Assembly (NCBI RefSeq): GCF_040931995.1
Contig: NZ_CP162412.1
Span: forward strand, 310,001 to 374,000
DNA length: 64,000 nucleotides
Direction of reading: 5' to 3'
Source of the DNA: Pelagovum sp. HNIBRBA483
GTDB taxonomy: Bacteria > Pseudomonadota > Alphaproteobacteria > Rhodobacterales > Rhodobacteraceae
Part shown: positions 49,459 to 58,369 of the stretch, in pieces
How positions within the stretch are numbered: the first letter of the stretch is position 1
Layout: each line of letters begins with the position of its first letter
The notes under the pieces: generated by a model
The model's input: only the letters and a program-made list of their open reading frames with translations
Told to the model about the DNA's origin: nothing
Database searches by the model: none
Position numbers and translations under genes: made by a program

Positions 49459-51213
49459 TCAGGGCACATCAGTGTCTGGCTGATCTTTTTGAAGGAAGTC
49501 CCGTAGGGCGGTCGGGGTATCCTGTGCCTTCGAAAGCGACCAGCGCACGCGTGTCGAATAGGACATTGCGCGGCCAGATAAAACCACCTGTTCAGCTTCG
49601 CGAGGTCTTAGCCGCCCGTTTTCTAGGTATACTGAGGGCTCAATCCTCATTTCGGCTTTGCTATCATGGCGGAAAATCCAGATTTCCCCACTCCTCAAAG
49701 TCAGAGAAATAGCGCTTCCACCAAGATCTAGCGACGAAAGGACCTCCGGATGCAAATGAAAGCGAATCGTGAAAGGAATGCCTAGGCTCTCCTCGCGATC
49801 CATTGCTGAATCGAAAATTGCTCGGTCGGATTTTGATAATGTTGTAAGAAGGTCCTCTCCGGAGATTGCTCTGCCATCCGACGACATATCCAAGGTTCGA
49901 GCATGAGTTAACCCGTGGGTGCGCTGGTAACCGTTATGAGCCGCTTCAAGTCTTCTGCCATCCGATAACGGCGTGAACTCTGCTGGGACCTTGTCCGGTA
50001 CCTCGATCAAGTACTCTCGGGTGATCCCGCGTACCCTGTTGCCGGGCGCAAGTCGTGAAGAGGAAAAGCCATCAATCGAAAGTGTCGAATGACTAACCGT
50101 CGCGCGCCCCGCCCGGCGCCAATCTTGCCCGAAAACCACTCCAGATCCGCAATTGACTATGAGTTGTCGCCGCCCTGACGAAAGCTCAAATGCCAAAGTC
50201 GATGCGTGGGCATTGTGGCTTGCAGTTCCAGATGGGGGCGAGGCGCTATCAAGCACGAGGGATGTGCGCCCAGCCGCTAGCCTTGCGAAGCCCATGTAAA
50301 GCTGGGCCGAAGGGAGTGTCGGGATCCCTGAAGTCGATAGCGCATGATCGAGTCGTCCCTCGATGCCGCGACCGCCCCCATGGAATCGCGCAAGCCCGCC
50401 GTCTGTATGCCGCACTGCCCTGAGCGCAGGAGCAATCCTTTCGAGGGCGCTACAGATGGGGGCTGGTGCTGTTAATCCAGCACCATTCAAGGCGATGACC
50501 ACCCAGTTCAGAAGTGCAAAGACTTCGAGCAATTCCTCAGGATTGCGGGAGATGATGCCGCCGTCAGCACCGATCTGTTTTTCGCAATCTTTTGCAAGAA
50601 TCTCGATCGCTTCTCGCGCGTGACTTGCCATGCCGGAAAGTGACAGGCTGGCGTAAATGACCCCGCAAAGGGCTTCAAACCGCGGTAATCCAGTTCGAGC
50701 TTTGTGCCAGCGCTTGGAGAGGAAAATGGTTTGTTGTGTAAGGCTCAGGAAGAAGCGTTCTGATTGGACCTGATCACTCCCTTTGAGGAGAAATATACCA
50801 TGATTTATCCAGCGTATCAGGCGTCGGCCCGCGAGGCTTGGCGTCCAACCTGGCCCTTTTGCACTGCCGAACAGTGAAATCCATTCCTGTACCCACTTTT
50901 GAGCATGTGCGCGGGCATTCGCATCGCCGACAGCGGCTAGATCGTCGAGCCATGTGAAACCGTGGATGATCTCGTTAACTTCTGCGGCTTGGCTTGATAG
51001 TTCCCAGATTGAGCGATCAGGAGCTTCGATAAGCGTTCCGGCAAAAAGAAAGTTGCCGGCCAGAAGCTGTCTGCCTCGCGCATATATACCGATTGTTCTT
51101 GGTTCGGGTTGCGTCACGAAACTGGTCGGAATTCGCACTTTGGCGGCCCGTCTCGCGGCCAACCTGTGGCCCAAGACCACCCAACTCTCAGAGAGTTTTT
51201 CGAACCCGCTCAA
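49459..51213 (-). CDS. Heparinase II/III family protein
   Basis: 584 residues with TTG start at 51213, the first possible codon after an in-frame stop, preceded by GGGAAGAGG. The N-terminal half is a helical alginate-lyase-like barrel ([38 protein letters not shown]), the C-terminal half the beta-sandwich with [29 protein letters not shown], where the catalytic Tyr/His site should lie. Such proteins cleave acidic polysaccharides by elimination. A constant place between rsmB and purH in alphaproteobacteria suggests a core cell-envelope role rather than polysaccharide feeding. No signal peptide is evident. Confidence 0.88.
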   Translation of the reverse strand: MSGFEKLSESWVVLGHRLAARRAAKVRIPTSFVTQPEPRTIGIYARGRQLLAGNFLFAGTLIEAPDRSIWELSSQAAEVNEIIHGFTWLDDLAAVGDANARAHAQKWVQEWISLFGSAKGPGWTPSLAGRRLIRWINHGIFLLKGSDQVQSERFFLSLTQQTIFLSKRWHKARTGLPRFEALCGVIYASLSLSGMASHAREAIEILAKDCEKQIGADGGIISRNPEELLEVFALLNWVVIALNGAGLTAPAPICSALERIAPALRAVRHTDGGLARFHGGGRGIEGRLDHALSTSGIPTLPSAQLYMGFARLAAGRTSLVLDSASPPSGTASHNAHASTLAFELSSGRRQLIVNCGSGVVFGQDWRRAGRATVSHSTLSIDGFSSSRLAPGNRVRGITREYLIEVPDKVPAEFTPLSDGRRLEAAHNGYQRTHGLTHARTLDMSSDGRAISGEDLLTTLSKSDRAIFDSAMDREESLGIPFTIRFHLHPEVLSSLDLGGSAISLTLRSGEIWIFRHDSKAEMRIEPSVYLENGRLRPREAEQVVLSGRAMSYSTRVRWSLSKAQDTPTALRDFLQKDQPDTDVP

Positions 51214-51279
51214 TGCGCCAGAGCCTCTTCCCTATCATATGAATTTTTAGCGTCATGATAGGAGGCAAGTTGTGGTCTG

Positions 51280-52551
51280 TCACGCCGGCTTTCGAAACCG
51301 CACCGCGTAAAAGCCATCCATTCCGCCCAACTCTGACCAAAAGTCGGGTCGCAAGCGGATTCCGCCTTCCTCAGAAACCCAATCTGGTTCGAGGCCCCGA
51401 AAGTCCGGTTGCTCGACCACGAGATCATTGTTGCGCTGAAGGGCTTCTTCAGTCTGGATCTCTCCTTCGTCCGGTAGCAGCGAGCATGTACAGAAAACGA
51501 GCCGTCCCCCTGGCTTAACAAGCGAAAGTGCATGATCGAGAATTGAACTTTGTTGACTGATAAGAAACGCAAAATCGCTCCCGTCTTTTGCGTATGGTAA
51601 GTCGGGGTGTCGGCGAATTGTGCCTGTAGCAGAGCATGGGGCGTCCACGAGTACGGCGTCAAAGCCAGTCTCGTTGAATTCTGTCGCTTCCGCGGCGACG
51701 CATCTCGCAGAAAGTCCTGTTCTGGCTAGGTTGTCTTCCATTTTTTGGAGGCGAGATTTGGAGATGTCGACGGCTGTTACCTGCGCGCCAGAGGCGGCCA
51801 GCTGCATGGTTTTGCCGCCTGGCGCAGCGCAGAGATCGAGGATTTTTTCACCTGCTTCCGGTGCGAGCAATTTTACAGGAATAGCCGCGGCTGCGTCTTG
51901 AACCCACCAATCCCCCTCAGCATACCCTGGGAGATCTGAAATCTGCCCAGGCTTTGAAATTCGGATAGATCCTGTTGGCAGTATCAGCCCTCCCAATTGA
52001 GCCGCGACTTTTGCCGGATCAATTTTTGCGGATATATCCAACGGTGCGCCTCGGAAGTGCGCGCGCTCGATCCCAGTGATTGCTTGTTTCCCCCAAGCGG
52101 AAATCAACGGTTGGCGCAGCCAATCCGGTACGCGCGGTTCGGGCAGCCGTTCCCAAGCGCCGGGCCGCTCTTGAGCTATCTTTCTCAGAACGGCATTCAC
52201 GAGCCCCTTCATCGAGGCGGTTTTTTTTGACGCGCCAACCATTTCCACGCATGCATTGACGACTCCGTGCGCGGCTTCTCCATTCGCCCAGATTTCGATC
52301 GTTCCGAGCCTGAGTGCGTTTTTCACTGACAATGGCGGCTGCTTTTTTAGAAAGGGCTTGAGCATCCGGTCGGCTCTGTCCATCGCGCGGAGGGTGTCGA
52401 GTGCCAGCCGTTGTGCACGCGCCCGATCTTCGGATGATAGTCCCGCAAGCACTCCCTCCGACACAAGTTCCGAGAAAAGTAACTCTTCGCCGGTTATCTT
52501 GTTCAGGATGAAGTGCGCCGTGCGTCGCGGTGCGAGACCATTCTGGGACAT
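51280..52551 (-). CDS. rsmB: 16S rRNA m5C967 methyltransferase family protein RsmB
   Basis: 423 residues from the ATG at 52551 (AGAGGA six bases upstream); the longer reading from 52668 is rejected. The N-terminal NusB-like helical domain (residues about 1-135) is followed by a SAM methyltransferase: CAAPGGKTMQLA (about 230-241), VDAPCSATGTIRRHPDL with one catalytic cysteine, and TCSLLPDEGE with the second. RsmB methylates C967 of 16S rRNA. Nearest upstream gene is divergent (SDHAF4-like). Confidence 0.95.
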   Translation of the reverse strand: MSQNGLAPRRTAHFILNKITGEELLFSELVSEGVLAGLSSEDRARAQRLALDTLRAMDRADRMLKPFLKKQPPLSVKNALRLGTIEIWANGEAAHGVVNACVEMVGASKKTASMKGLVNAVLRKIAQERPGAWERLPEPRVPDWLRQPLISAWGKQAITGIERAHFRGAPLDISAKIDPAKVAAQLGGLILPTGSIRISKPGQISDLPGYAEGDWWVQDAAAAIPVKLLAPEAGEKILDLCAAPGGKTMQLAASGAQVTAVDISKSRLQKMEDNLARTGLSARCVAAEATEFNETGFDAVLVDAPCSATGTIRRHPDLPYAKDGSDFAFLISQQSSILDHALSLVKPGGRLVFCTCSLLPDEGEIQTEEALQRNNDLVVEQPDFRGLEPDWVSEEGGIRLRPDFWSELGGMDGFYAVRFRKPA

Positions 52552-52618
52552 TTGATCCTCTTGAGCATTTGTTATGCCGCCGTATATCACTGTTAGATGA
52601 GGAACAAGGAATGTGGTT

Positions 52619-52795
52619 TTGAGCAAACTGTCCAAAGAATTACCTGAAGCCGCAAAAAGAGCGCTCAAAGAGGCAGAAGAGCGTCGCAGAGCAATGGGGG
52701 ATGCTCAGCTTCCGCCGGAACTTGGCGGACGTGATGGGCCCGAGCCTGTTCGTTTTGGGGACTGGGAAAAAAAGGGTATCGCGGTCGATTTCTAG
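52619..52795 (+). CDS. DUF1674 / SDHAF4-like succinate dehydrogenase assembly factor
   Basis: 58 residues. AAGGA ends at 52610, giving the TTG at 52619 (MSKLSKELP) a spacing of eight; a GTG at 52613 is the alternative start. The C-terminal RFGDWEKKGIAVDF is the family hallmark. The mitochondrial and bacterial relatives bind the flavinated SdhA subunit and guard it during assembly of succinate dehydrogenase. The sdh operon is not in the window. Confident by motif despite the small size. Confidence 0.9.
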   Translation: MSKLSKELPEAAKRALKEAEERRRAMGDAQLPPELGGRDGPEPVRFGDWEKKGIAVDF

Positions 52796-52808
52796 TTAAT
52801 TTCCGGTT

Positions 52809-53183
52809 TTATCGGATGGAGAACGTGCCGGAGCGCCCCTTCCCACCGTCGACAGTGAAGCGTACCTTTTGATCGGCTGACGCCTCTACCAACTGGCAAT
52901 TGTATTCGATCTCGTATCCAGACCAATCCATGGTGCGGCAGAACAAGCCGTCTTCCCAAGACCAGGTTCCTGATACCTCAGAGCCGATGGCCTTTCCTGC
53001 GATTGTCCCATCATTTGATACGGTTAGTTCCACGCCGAACAACCCGAGCCTCAACGTTCTGCCGACAACCAATTCTTCGAATTTGGCCTTTTCATAGATT
53101 GGAACGAAGTCATTCGAAGCGGTTGCGGGTGTAGATAACCATATTGCAAAAGAGCTGATGAGCGCTGTTTTAAGGTGTTCCAT
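52809..53183 (-). CDS. Small secreted hypothetical protein
   Basis: 124 residues with a signal peptide ending near STPATAS. The mature part is beta-rich, with two cysteines (FCRTMDW and YNCQLVE) that may form a disulfide in the periplasm; GKAIGSEVSGTWSWEDGLFCRTMD suggests an eight-stranded binding fold similar to small lipocalin/avidin-like proteins, but I do not recognise the family. Convergent with the SDHAF4-like gene; dapB starts 71 bases beyond on the same strand but upstream, so co-transcription is possible. Confidence 0.7.
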   Translation of the reverse strand: MEHLKTALISSFAIWLSTPATASNDFVPIYEKAKFEELVVGRTLRLGLFGVELTVSNDGTIAGKAIGSEVSGTWSWEDGLFCRTMDWSGYEIEYNCQLVEASADQKVRFTVDGGKGRSGTFSIR

Positions 53184-53254
53184 GTCATACCCTCGCCTTC
53201 TGAGTGAGTACGACGGTAGGCCTGAAATGGTTCACTTTAAGTCTTGGCGGGTTC

Positions 53255-54064
53255 TCAAAGACCAAGAACATCCATCATTGAGTACTCCCCTGGTGGTTGC
53301 CCCTGCCCCCATATCGCCGCCCTCAGTGCCCCTCGCGCAAAGAGTGCACGATCAGTCGCAACGTGGCGAAGTGTAATTCTTTCGCCTGCCGCCGCAAAAA
53401 GGACGTCGTGCTCGCCAACAATGTCACCACCGCGAATGGATGTGAAACCGATATCGCCGCGCTTTCTTGCTCCGGTGATTCCATCGCGCCCACTGTCAGA
53501 AATATCTTTCAGGTTCTTTCCTCTGCCCTCGGCTGCGGCCTCTCCAAGCATTAGAGCCGTTCCTGAGGGGGCATCCACCTTCATATTGTGATGGGCTTCG
53601 ATAATCTCTATGTCGAAGTCTTCGTCTAGAACCGCTGCAACCTTCTTGGTGAGTTGTACAAGAAGATTTACACCAAGGGACATGTTCCCTGCCCGAACGA
53701 TGACTGCGTGCCTTGCCGCTGCGCTAATAGCGGCAAGATCATCATCCGATAATCCAGTTGTTCCAATCACATGGACTGCGCGCGCCTGAGCCGCGAGTGC
53801 AGCATATTCCACAGTGGCAGAGGGGGCCGTGAAATCAATGATAGCTTGCGCACGAGCAAAGGCTTCAAGCGGGTCGTCAGAAACTTGCACTCCCAAGGGC
53901 GCGCCGCCCATTGCTATTCCGACGTCTTTGCCGATCCATTCATGTCCGGTACGCTCAAGCGCACCGACAAGCTTCACTTTTTCGGATGCGGTAATCGTCT
54001 TGATTAGCATTTGACCCATCCGGCCCGAAACGCCCGTTACCACGATACCTGGCTGTTCTGTCAT
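53255..54064 (-). CDS. dapB: 4-hydroxy-tetrahydrodipicolinate reductase
   Basis: 269 residues from the ATG at 54064. N-terminal NAD(P) motif [12 protein letters not shown] (about 8-19) followed by a Rossmann fold; the catalytic histidine region [19 protein letters not shown] (about 154-172) with the H-H and K required for reduction, and [19 protein letters not shown]. Enzyme of the diaminopimelate/lysine pathway. Upstream of it, rbfA starts divergently at 54137. Confidence 0.96.
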   Translation of the reverse strand: MTEQPGIVVTGVSGRMGQMLIKTITASEKVKLVGALERTGHEWIGKDVGIAMGGAPLGVQVSDDPLEAFARAQAIIDFTAPSATVEYAALAAQARAVHVIGTTGLSDDDLAAISAAARHAVIVRAGNMSLGVNLLVQLTKKVAAVLDEDFDIEIIEAHHNMKVDAPSGTALMLGEAAAEGRGKNLKDISDSGRDGITGARKRGDIGFTSIRGGDIVGEHDVLFAAAGERITLRHVATDRALFARGALRAAIWGQGQPPGEYSMMDVLGL

Positions 54065-54136
54065 GTTGCCCTCGTTTCTGTTATCTTCTGGGTGCACGTC
54101 ATAGCTTCGCTTGGCAAGAGCCTCGAAGCCGCATAA

Positions 54137-54544
54137 ATGGACAATATGACAAAGAAAAGATTTGATACATTGGCGGGAGCGCCTTCGCAGCGACAGCTTC
54201 GGGTAGGTGAACTTATTCGCCGGTCGCTTTCAGATGTGCTTGCACGAGGGGACGTGCACGACCCTGATCTGGGGCGCATGTCGATTACTGTAGGCGAAGT
54301 GCGCTGTTCACCCGATTTGAAACACGCGACAGTTTTTGTTCTTCCGCTTGGAGGTGACAAGAAGCAAGAGGCATTGACGGCCCTTCGCAAAAACAAGGCT
54401 GAGCTGCGCCGACTGGTGAGCAAGGGCATTAGATTGAAATATGCGCCTGATCTTCGCTTCGAAATCGACGAAACCTTCGACCGGATGGATGAGACGCGGA
54501 GACTTTTGTCAGAAGATCACGTTCGTCAGGATCTTGACGATTGA
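54137..54544 (+). CDS. rbfA: 30S ribosome-binding factor A
   Basis: 135 residues (ATG 54137, with a second ATG three codons later). A KH-like RNA-binding protein that assists 16S rRNA 5' end maturation and cold-shock ribosome assembly. Family stretches [19 protein letters not shown] (about 17-35), [18 protein letters not shown] and [20 protein letters not shown]. Its stop overlaps the TTG start of the next gene. First of the rbfA-truB-rpsO-pnp run. Confidence 0.95.
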   Translation: MDNMTKKRFDTLAGAPSQRQLRVGELIRRSLSDVLARGDVHDPDLGRMSITVGEVRCSPDLKHATVFVLPLGGDKKQEALTALRKNKAELRRLVSKGIRLKYAPDLRFEIDETFDRMDETRRLLSEDHVRQDLDD

Positions 54545-55308
54545 GGCCGTTTGCCCTGCGAGTTGGATGGGGGTTAGTTTTCTCCGTCATTCTCGCGGTG
54601 CCAGGCACTGCACTCGAGTGTCGCGTTCATGACTTCGAGGGCAATTCCTACGAAGTATGTGACATTGACCCCGGCGAAGATGATTTGCGCTTGTTCCTGC
54701 GTGATGGGGACGGTGTCATTGGTACGTTCCAGAGACTGGTTGAGCATGTAGCGCCCAGAAAAGTCCACTTTGCGATGAACGCTGGTATGTTTCATCCTGA
54801 CCGCAGCCCAGTCGGGCTCTACCAAGAGACGGGCAAGGTGATTTCTCCACTGGTTCTGAGCGAAGGGCCAGGAAACTTCGGCATGCTGCCGAACGGCGTG
54901 CTCTGCATCACTGATAGAAGCGTACGCATTTTCGAGAGCAGAACCTTTAATCTTTCTAATGTCGTTTGTCGGGACGCTACTCAGTCCGGCCCTCTATTGG
55001 TACTGGAAGGAGAGCTTCATCCGAGACTCATCCCGAATGGAACATCTCGGTTTGTTCGAAACGGTGTCGGTGCCGATCCTGATGGGAAAAGAGCAACGTT
55101 CGCAATTTCGCAGTCGCCCGTAAATTTTTATGATTTTGCACGTTTCTTTCGCGATGGCCTTGGTTTCTTGCACGCACTGTATTTCGATGGAAACATTTCT
55201 AAGTTCCATTCTACTCAGCTGGGGCGGACGAATTTTGGTTTGCCGGTCGGGCCAATTGTTGCTGTCATCGGAGGAGCAAATCTTGACGGCAATGAACGCG
55301 AAAGATAA
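54541..55308 (+). CDS. DUF2233 phosphodiester glycosidase-like secreted protein
   Basis: 255 residues with TTG start at 54541 overlapping the rbfA stop. A signal peptide (to about residue 24, PGTALEC) precedes a NAGPA-like fold: [21 protein letters not shown] (about 74-94), NGVLCITD and the late [17 protein letters not shown]. The family includes enzymes that remove N-acetylglucosamine from phosphodiester links and exopolysaccharide-associated proteins. Its place between rbfA and truB is not explained by function; it is probably expressed with them. Confidence 0.82.
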   Translation: MRPFALRVGWGLVFSVILAVPGTALECRVHDFEGNSYEVCDIDPGEDDLRLFLRDGDGVIGTFQRLVEHVAPRKVHFAMNAGMFHPDRSPVGLYQETGKVISPLVLSEGPGNFGMLPNGVLCITDRSVRIFESRTFNLSNVVCRDATQSGPLLVLEGELHPRLIPNGTSRFVRNGVGADPDGKRATFAISQSPVNFYDFARFFRDGLGFLHALYFDGNISKFHSTQLGRTNFGLPVGPIVAVIGGANLDGNERER

Positions 55309-55340
55309 TCGGCATATCTTTCAAGCGGTTCGAGGGCTCC

Positions 55341-56255
55341 ATGGCGCGTAGACGGAAAGGCCGAAATATCTCTGGTTGGCTCATCGTCGACAAACCGGCA
55401 GGGATCACATCCACGGCAGTCGTTAATAAGGTTAGGTGGGCCTTTGATGCGCAGAAAGCTGGTCACGCTGGGACGTTGGATCCTGATGCCACTGGGGTGC
55501 TAGCCGTTGCACTGGGCGAGGCCACTAAAACCGTCCCATATGTATCAGAATGCTTGAAAGCATATGAATTCACGGTACGCTTTGGCCAGTCCACGAATAC
55601 AGATGACGCTGAAGGCGAGGTGATTGGGGAATCCGCATTGCGCCCGTCAGACGACGCAATCAAATCCGCGTTGGGATCTTTTGTTGGTGAGATTATGCAA
55701 GTGCCGCCGATTTTCTCGGCTGTGAAGGTGGATGGGCAACGAGCATACAAAATGGCGCGTGACGGTCACGATCTACAACTTGCTGCGCGACCGCTATGGG
55801 TTGAGTCACTCGTTTTAATCGACAGGCCTGATGAGGATCATGCGCGGTTCGAGCTGGTATGCGGCAAAGGTGGTTATGTGCGCTCTATAGCGAGGGACCT
55901 CGGAGGGAGTTTGGGGTGTTTGGGGCACGTTAGGGAGCTTCGGCGCATTTGGTCCGGTTCGTTCCGAGCAGACGAAGCTGTAGATATGGAAACTGTAGAT
56001 CGTTTGGCAAAGACGTCCGAAATTGATAGTTATCTGCGACCCATTCAGGAGGGTCTACAAGGTCTGCCAGAAGTAATCGTGGCGGCGGATAATGTGCAAA
56101 AGCTTCGCAATGGAAATCCCGCTAGGGTGATCGCTTCATCGGTTGGATACGGTGACGAATGTTGGGTCAGTCATCAAGGGGAACCGGTGGCCGTAGGCAT
56201 CTACCGCTCTGGAGAAATTCATCCTAATAGGGTGTTCGTGAAAGCCGACGAATGA
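55341..56255 (+). CDS. truB: tRNA pseudouridine55 synthase
   Basis: 304 residues. Catalytic aspartate in [19 protein letters not shown] (about 40-58), with the family start [37 protein letters not shown] and [14 protein letters not shown] are further TruB motifs. Makes pseudouridine 55 in the T-loop of tRNAs. The last bases overlap the next start (ATGA). Found in the conserved order with rbfA and rpsO. Confidence 0.96.
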   Translation: MARRRKGRNISGWLIVDKPAGITSTAVVNKVRWAFDAQKAGHAGTLDPDATGVLAVALGEATKTVPYVSECLKAYEFTVRFGQSTNTDDAEGEVIGESALRPSDDAIKSALGSFVGEIMQVPPIFSAVKVDGQRAYKMARDGHDLQLAARPLWVESLVLIDRPDEDHARFELVCGKGGYVRSIARDLGGSLGCLGHVRELRRIWSGSFRADEAVDMETVDRLAKTSEIDSYLRPIQEGLQGLPEVIVAADNVQKLRNGNPARVIASSVGYGDECWVSHQGEPVAVGIYRSGEIHPNRVFVKADE

Positions 56256-56758
56256 TCATCAAGTCGTTTCAGAAGGGCGACGCACATTCTGAGGCTTGGT
56301 ATTCGGATTGTGAACGTTATCGTTTCATGCTGACCCGTATTTGGGACCCGCGCGGAAAGCGAGCGGTCTTTATCATGTTGAATCCCTCCACTGCGACTGA
56401 AGCTCAGAACGATCCCACCGTTGAGCGTTGTGAGCGGCGCGCCCGCGCACTCGGTTTCGGTGGGTTCAGGGTGGCAAATATCTTTGCTTGGCGGGCGACC
56501 GATCCGAAGGACCTACGAGCAACCAGTGATCCCGTTGGCCCAGAGAACGACGAGAGCATTATTGAAAGTGCTCTTTGGGCGGATCATATCGTCTGTGCAT
56601 GGGGAGTGCATGGCTCGCTGCACGGGCGCGGGCAGTTCGTTGAAGCCATGTTGCGGGAAAAAGATTTCACCCTCTTGCATCTGGGGCTCACGAAAGACGG
56701 TCACCCAAAACACCCTCTGTACATATCCTATCGGCGCGAATTAGAGGCCTGGGAGTAG
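56252..56758 (+). CDS. DUF1643 family protein
   Basis: 168 residues, coupled to truB by ATGA. Typical stretches: [38 protein letters not shown] (about 20-57), [16 protein letters not shown] and [15 protein letters not shown], and the C-terminal [21 protein letters not shown]. This is a widespread small family of unknown function in bacteria and phages; the HxxxGR- and HP-type motifs suggest nucleotide or sugar-nucleotide handling, unproven. A uracil-DNA-glycosylase-like fold has been suggested for similar proteins; not shown here. Confidence 0.85.
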   Translation: MIIKSFQKGDAHSEAWYSDCERYRFMLTRIWDPRGKRAVFIMLNPSTATEAQNDPTVERCERRARALGFGGFRVANIFAWRATDPKDLRATSDPVGPENDESIIESALWADHIVCAWGVHGSLHGRGQFVEAMLREKDFTLLHLGLTKDGHPKHPLYISYRRELEAWE

Positions 56759-56849
56759 TTAACCCTGTTATCGAAATTGCAAGGTTAACGCAGTGCATTC
56801 TGATAATCTGACCCCCTCGCTGAAAACGCAGCTTCAAGGGGGTGTACCC

Positions 56850-57707
56850 ATGCTAGCTATGTTGTCCCTTCTTTGTCTCGGTTTGATGGGGATGGCTTTT
56901 TTGCCAGATCCTATTCCTGATTCCGAAAATGACTCTGACGATACCGTCGCGTTAAAAGATAGCGAAAGGAATGAGGCTGAACGCGATTCTGAAGAGGCAT
57001 TTTTCTTCGGGACGGAAGCCGATGACGTCTTAGAAAAGGGGGATGGCGAACAATATCTCGATGGATTTGAGGGTGATGACCTAATTTCGGGCGGCGGCGG
57101 AAGTGACATCCTGCATGGAGGTCCGGGAAGTGATTTCATAAATGGTGGAAGCGGTGATGATTTCCTAATCGGACATACTGGCAATGATCAGCTTTTCGGC
57201 GGAAACGGAGATGATGAACTTGTAGGCGGCGACGGCAAGGACTCGCTCTTCGGCGGGCCAGGTGAAGATTCGTTGTCCGGCTATTTGGGTCAGGACTACC
57301 TCGTCGGAGGAGCGGGTGAAGATGTGTTGTTTGGCGGAGCCAGTCATGATGTCTTGGACGGAAAGACCGATGAGATTTCTCCCGAACGCGATTTTCTCAA
57401 TGGTGGCTCCGGGAATGATATTCTCGTTGGAGGCATGAAAGATGTTATGAGTGGGGGGACCGAAGCTGACTTATTCATCATCGATATCACTCTAAATGAC
57501 GGTGCAAATCCCGCGCAAATTGACGATTTTGAAAAGGGTGTGGATGCGATCGAAATTGCCTTACTGCCGGATCTCGAACCCCCAAAAATCGAAATAGTAG
57601 CACAAGGAAATGGAAGCGCGCTCCTCTTGGATGGGCACTTAGCACTCCTTGTAACAAATACTTCATATCTTGAAGCGTCCGATATTTCGTTCGTTCGATC
57701 CGCTTAG
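56850..57707 (+). CDS. Membrane-anchored calcium-binding RTX-repeat protein
   Basis: 285 residues from the ATG at 56850, preceded by AAGGGGG seven bases upstream; a GTG at 56793 would add 19 residues but has a poor site. One N-terminal hydrophobic segment (MLAMLSLLCLGLMGMAFL) is followed by an acidic linker (residues about 25-55) and about ten copies of the nonapeptide GGxGxDxLx (about 70-205), which binds calcium in a parallel beta-roll. The final 80 residues resemble the tail of other RTX proteins (TEADLFIID...FEKGVDAIEI). A usual RTX protein has a C-terminal type I secretion signal; here the N-terminal segment suggests anchoring at the membrane. Sits between DUF1643 and rpsO. Confidence 0.8.
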   Translation: MLAMLSLLCLGLMGMAFLPDPIPDSENDSDDTVALKDSERNEAERDSEEAFFFGTEADDVLEKGDGEQYLDGFEGDDLISGGGGSDILHGGPGSDFINGGSGDDFLIGHTGNDQLFGGNGDDELVGGDGKDSLFGGPGEDSLSGYLGQDYLVGGAGEDVLFGGASHDVLDGKTDEISPERDFLNGGSGNDILVGGMKDVMSGGTEADLFIIDITLNDGANPAQIDDFEKGVDAIEIALLPDLEPPKIEIVAQGNGSALLLDGHLALLVTNTSYLEASDISFVRSA

Positions 57708-57765
57708 AATGGAGGAACGACAGAAATTTCTTTTAAAATTCACTAATCTCTTTTAAAGGAACAGC

Positions 57766-57789
57766 TTCGCATCCGGAGCCGGATTCGAA
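57766..57789 (+). promoter_or_regulatory. Hairpin in the rpsO leader, candidate S15 autoregulation site
   Basis: TTCG (57766-57769) pairs with CGAA (57786-57789), and ATCC (57771-57774) with GGAT (57781-57784), enclosing GGAGCC. It lies 70 bases before the rpsO ATG. S15 represses its own mRNA through leader structures in several phyla; a link here is inference. Confidence 0.4.
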
Positions 57790-57858
57790 ATCTCCACGGG
57801 CCTTGCTGGACGACATCCCGGCTTGCGCCATAACCCTTTGTTCTGAAAGGAGCCCTCG

Positions 57859-58128
57859 ATGTCGATTACTGCAGAAGAAAAAGCCCGACTGATCAAAGAC
57901 TTTGGCACGAAAGAAGGCGATACTGGTTCGCCCGAAGTTCAGGTCGCCATTCTGACGTCGCGGATTTCGACGCTGACCGAGCACTTTAAGACCCACAAGA
58001 AGGACAACCACGGTCGCCGTGGCCTTCTGAAGATGGTTGCTCAGCGCCGTAAGCTTCTCGACTATGTCAAAGGCAAAGATGAGGCACGCTATCAGGACCT
58101 CATCAAGCGTCTTGGCATTCGTCGCTAA
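57859..58128 (+). CDS. rpsO: Ribosomal protein S15
   Basis: 89 residues, the normal length. Start [30 protein letters not shown], middle [33 protein letters not shown] and end [12 protein letters not shown] are all family hallmarks. AAAGGAG precedes the ATG. S15 binds the three-way junction of 16S rRNA helices 20-22 and is an early assembly protein. It is followed by a strong terminator, so pnp is transcribed partly separately. Confidence 0.98.
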   Translation: MSITAEEKARLIKDFGTKEGDTGSPEVQVAILTSRISTLTEHFKTHKKDNHGRRGLLKMVAQRRKLLDYVKGKDEARYQDLIKRLGIRR

Positions 58129-58153
58129 GAAGATTTGTCGTTTTGACTTGAAG

Positions 58154-58180
58154 CGCCCGCTCGTTCGAGCGGGCGTTTTT
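58154..58180 (+). terminator. Rho-independent terminator after rpsO
   Basis: CGCCCGCTCG (58154-58163) pairs with CGAGCGGGCG (58166-58175), giving a stem of about nine pairs with a four-base loop, followed by TTTTT. Strong, typical. Confidence 0.93.
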
Positions 58181-58323
58181 CATTTAGCACTTTTACAGCA
58201 CAAAGCTTTTTCTTTTCCTTTTTCTCAAACTCCTGTATGGCCCCGCCATCTGGAACGTGACGCCTTAGACCCTGGCGCATGAGATGATGGAAGGGTCGGT
58301 GGCAATGGGGCTACCAATGAAAT

Positions 58324-58354
58324 GAGAGACCCGGGAACGCCCGGGAGTGCTCTC
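58324..58354 (+). promoter_or_regulatory. pnp leader hairpin
   Basis: GAGAG (58324-58328) pairs with CTCTC (58350-58354) and inside it CCCGGG (58330-58335) with CCCGGG (58340-58345) around AACG. It ends 15 bases before the pnp start. In E. coli the pnp leader is a hairpin cut by RNase III and then used by PNPase to repress its own mRNA, so the same role is likely. Confidence 0.6.
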
Positions 58355-58369
58355 CGACAGGATACGATG

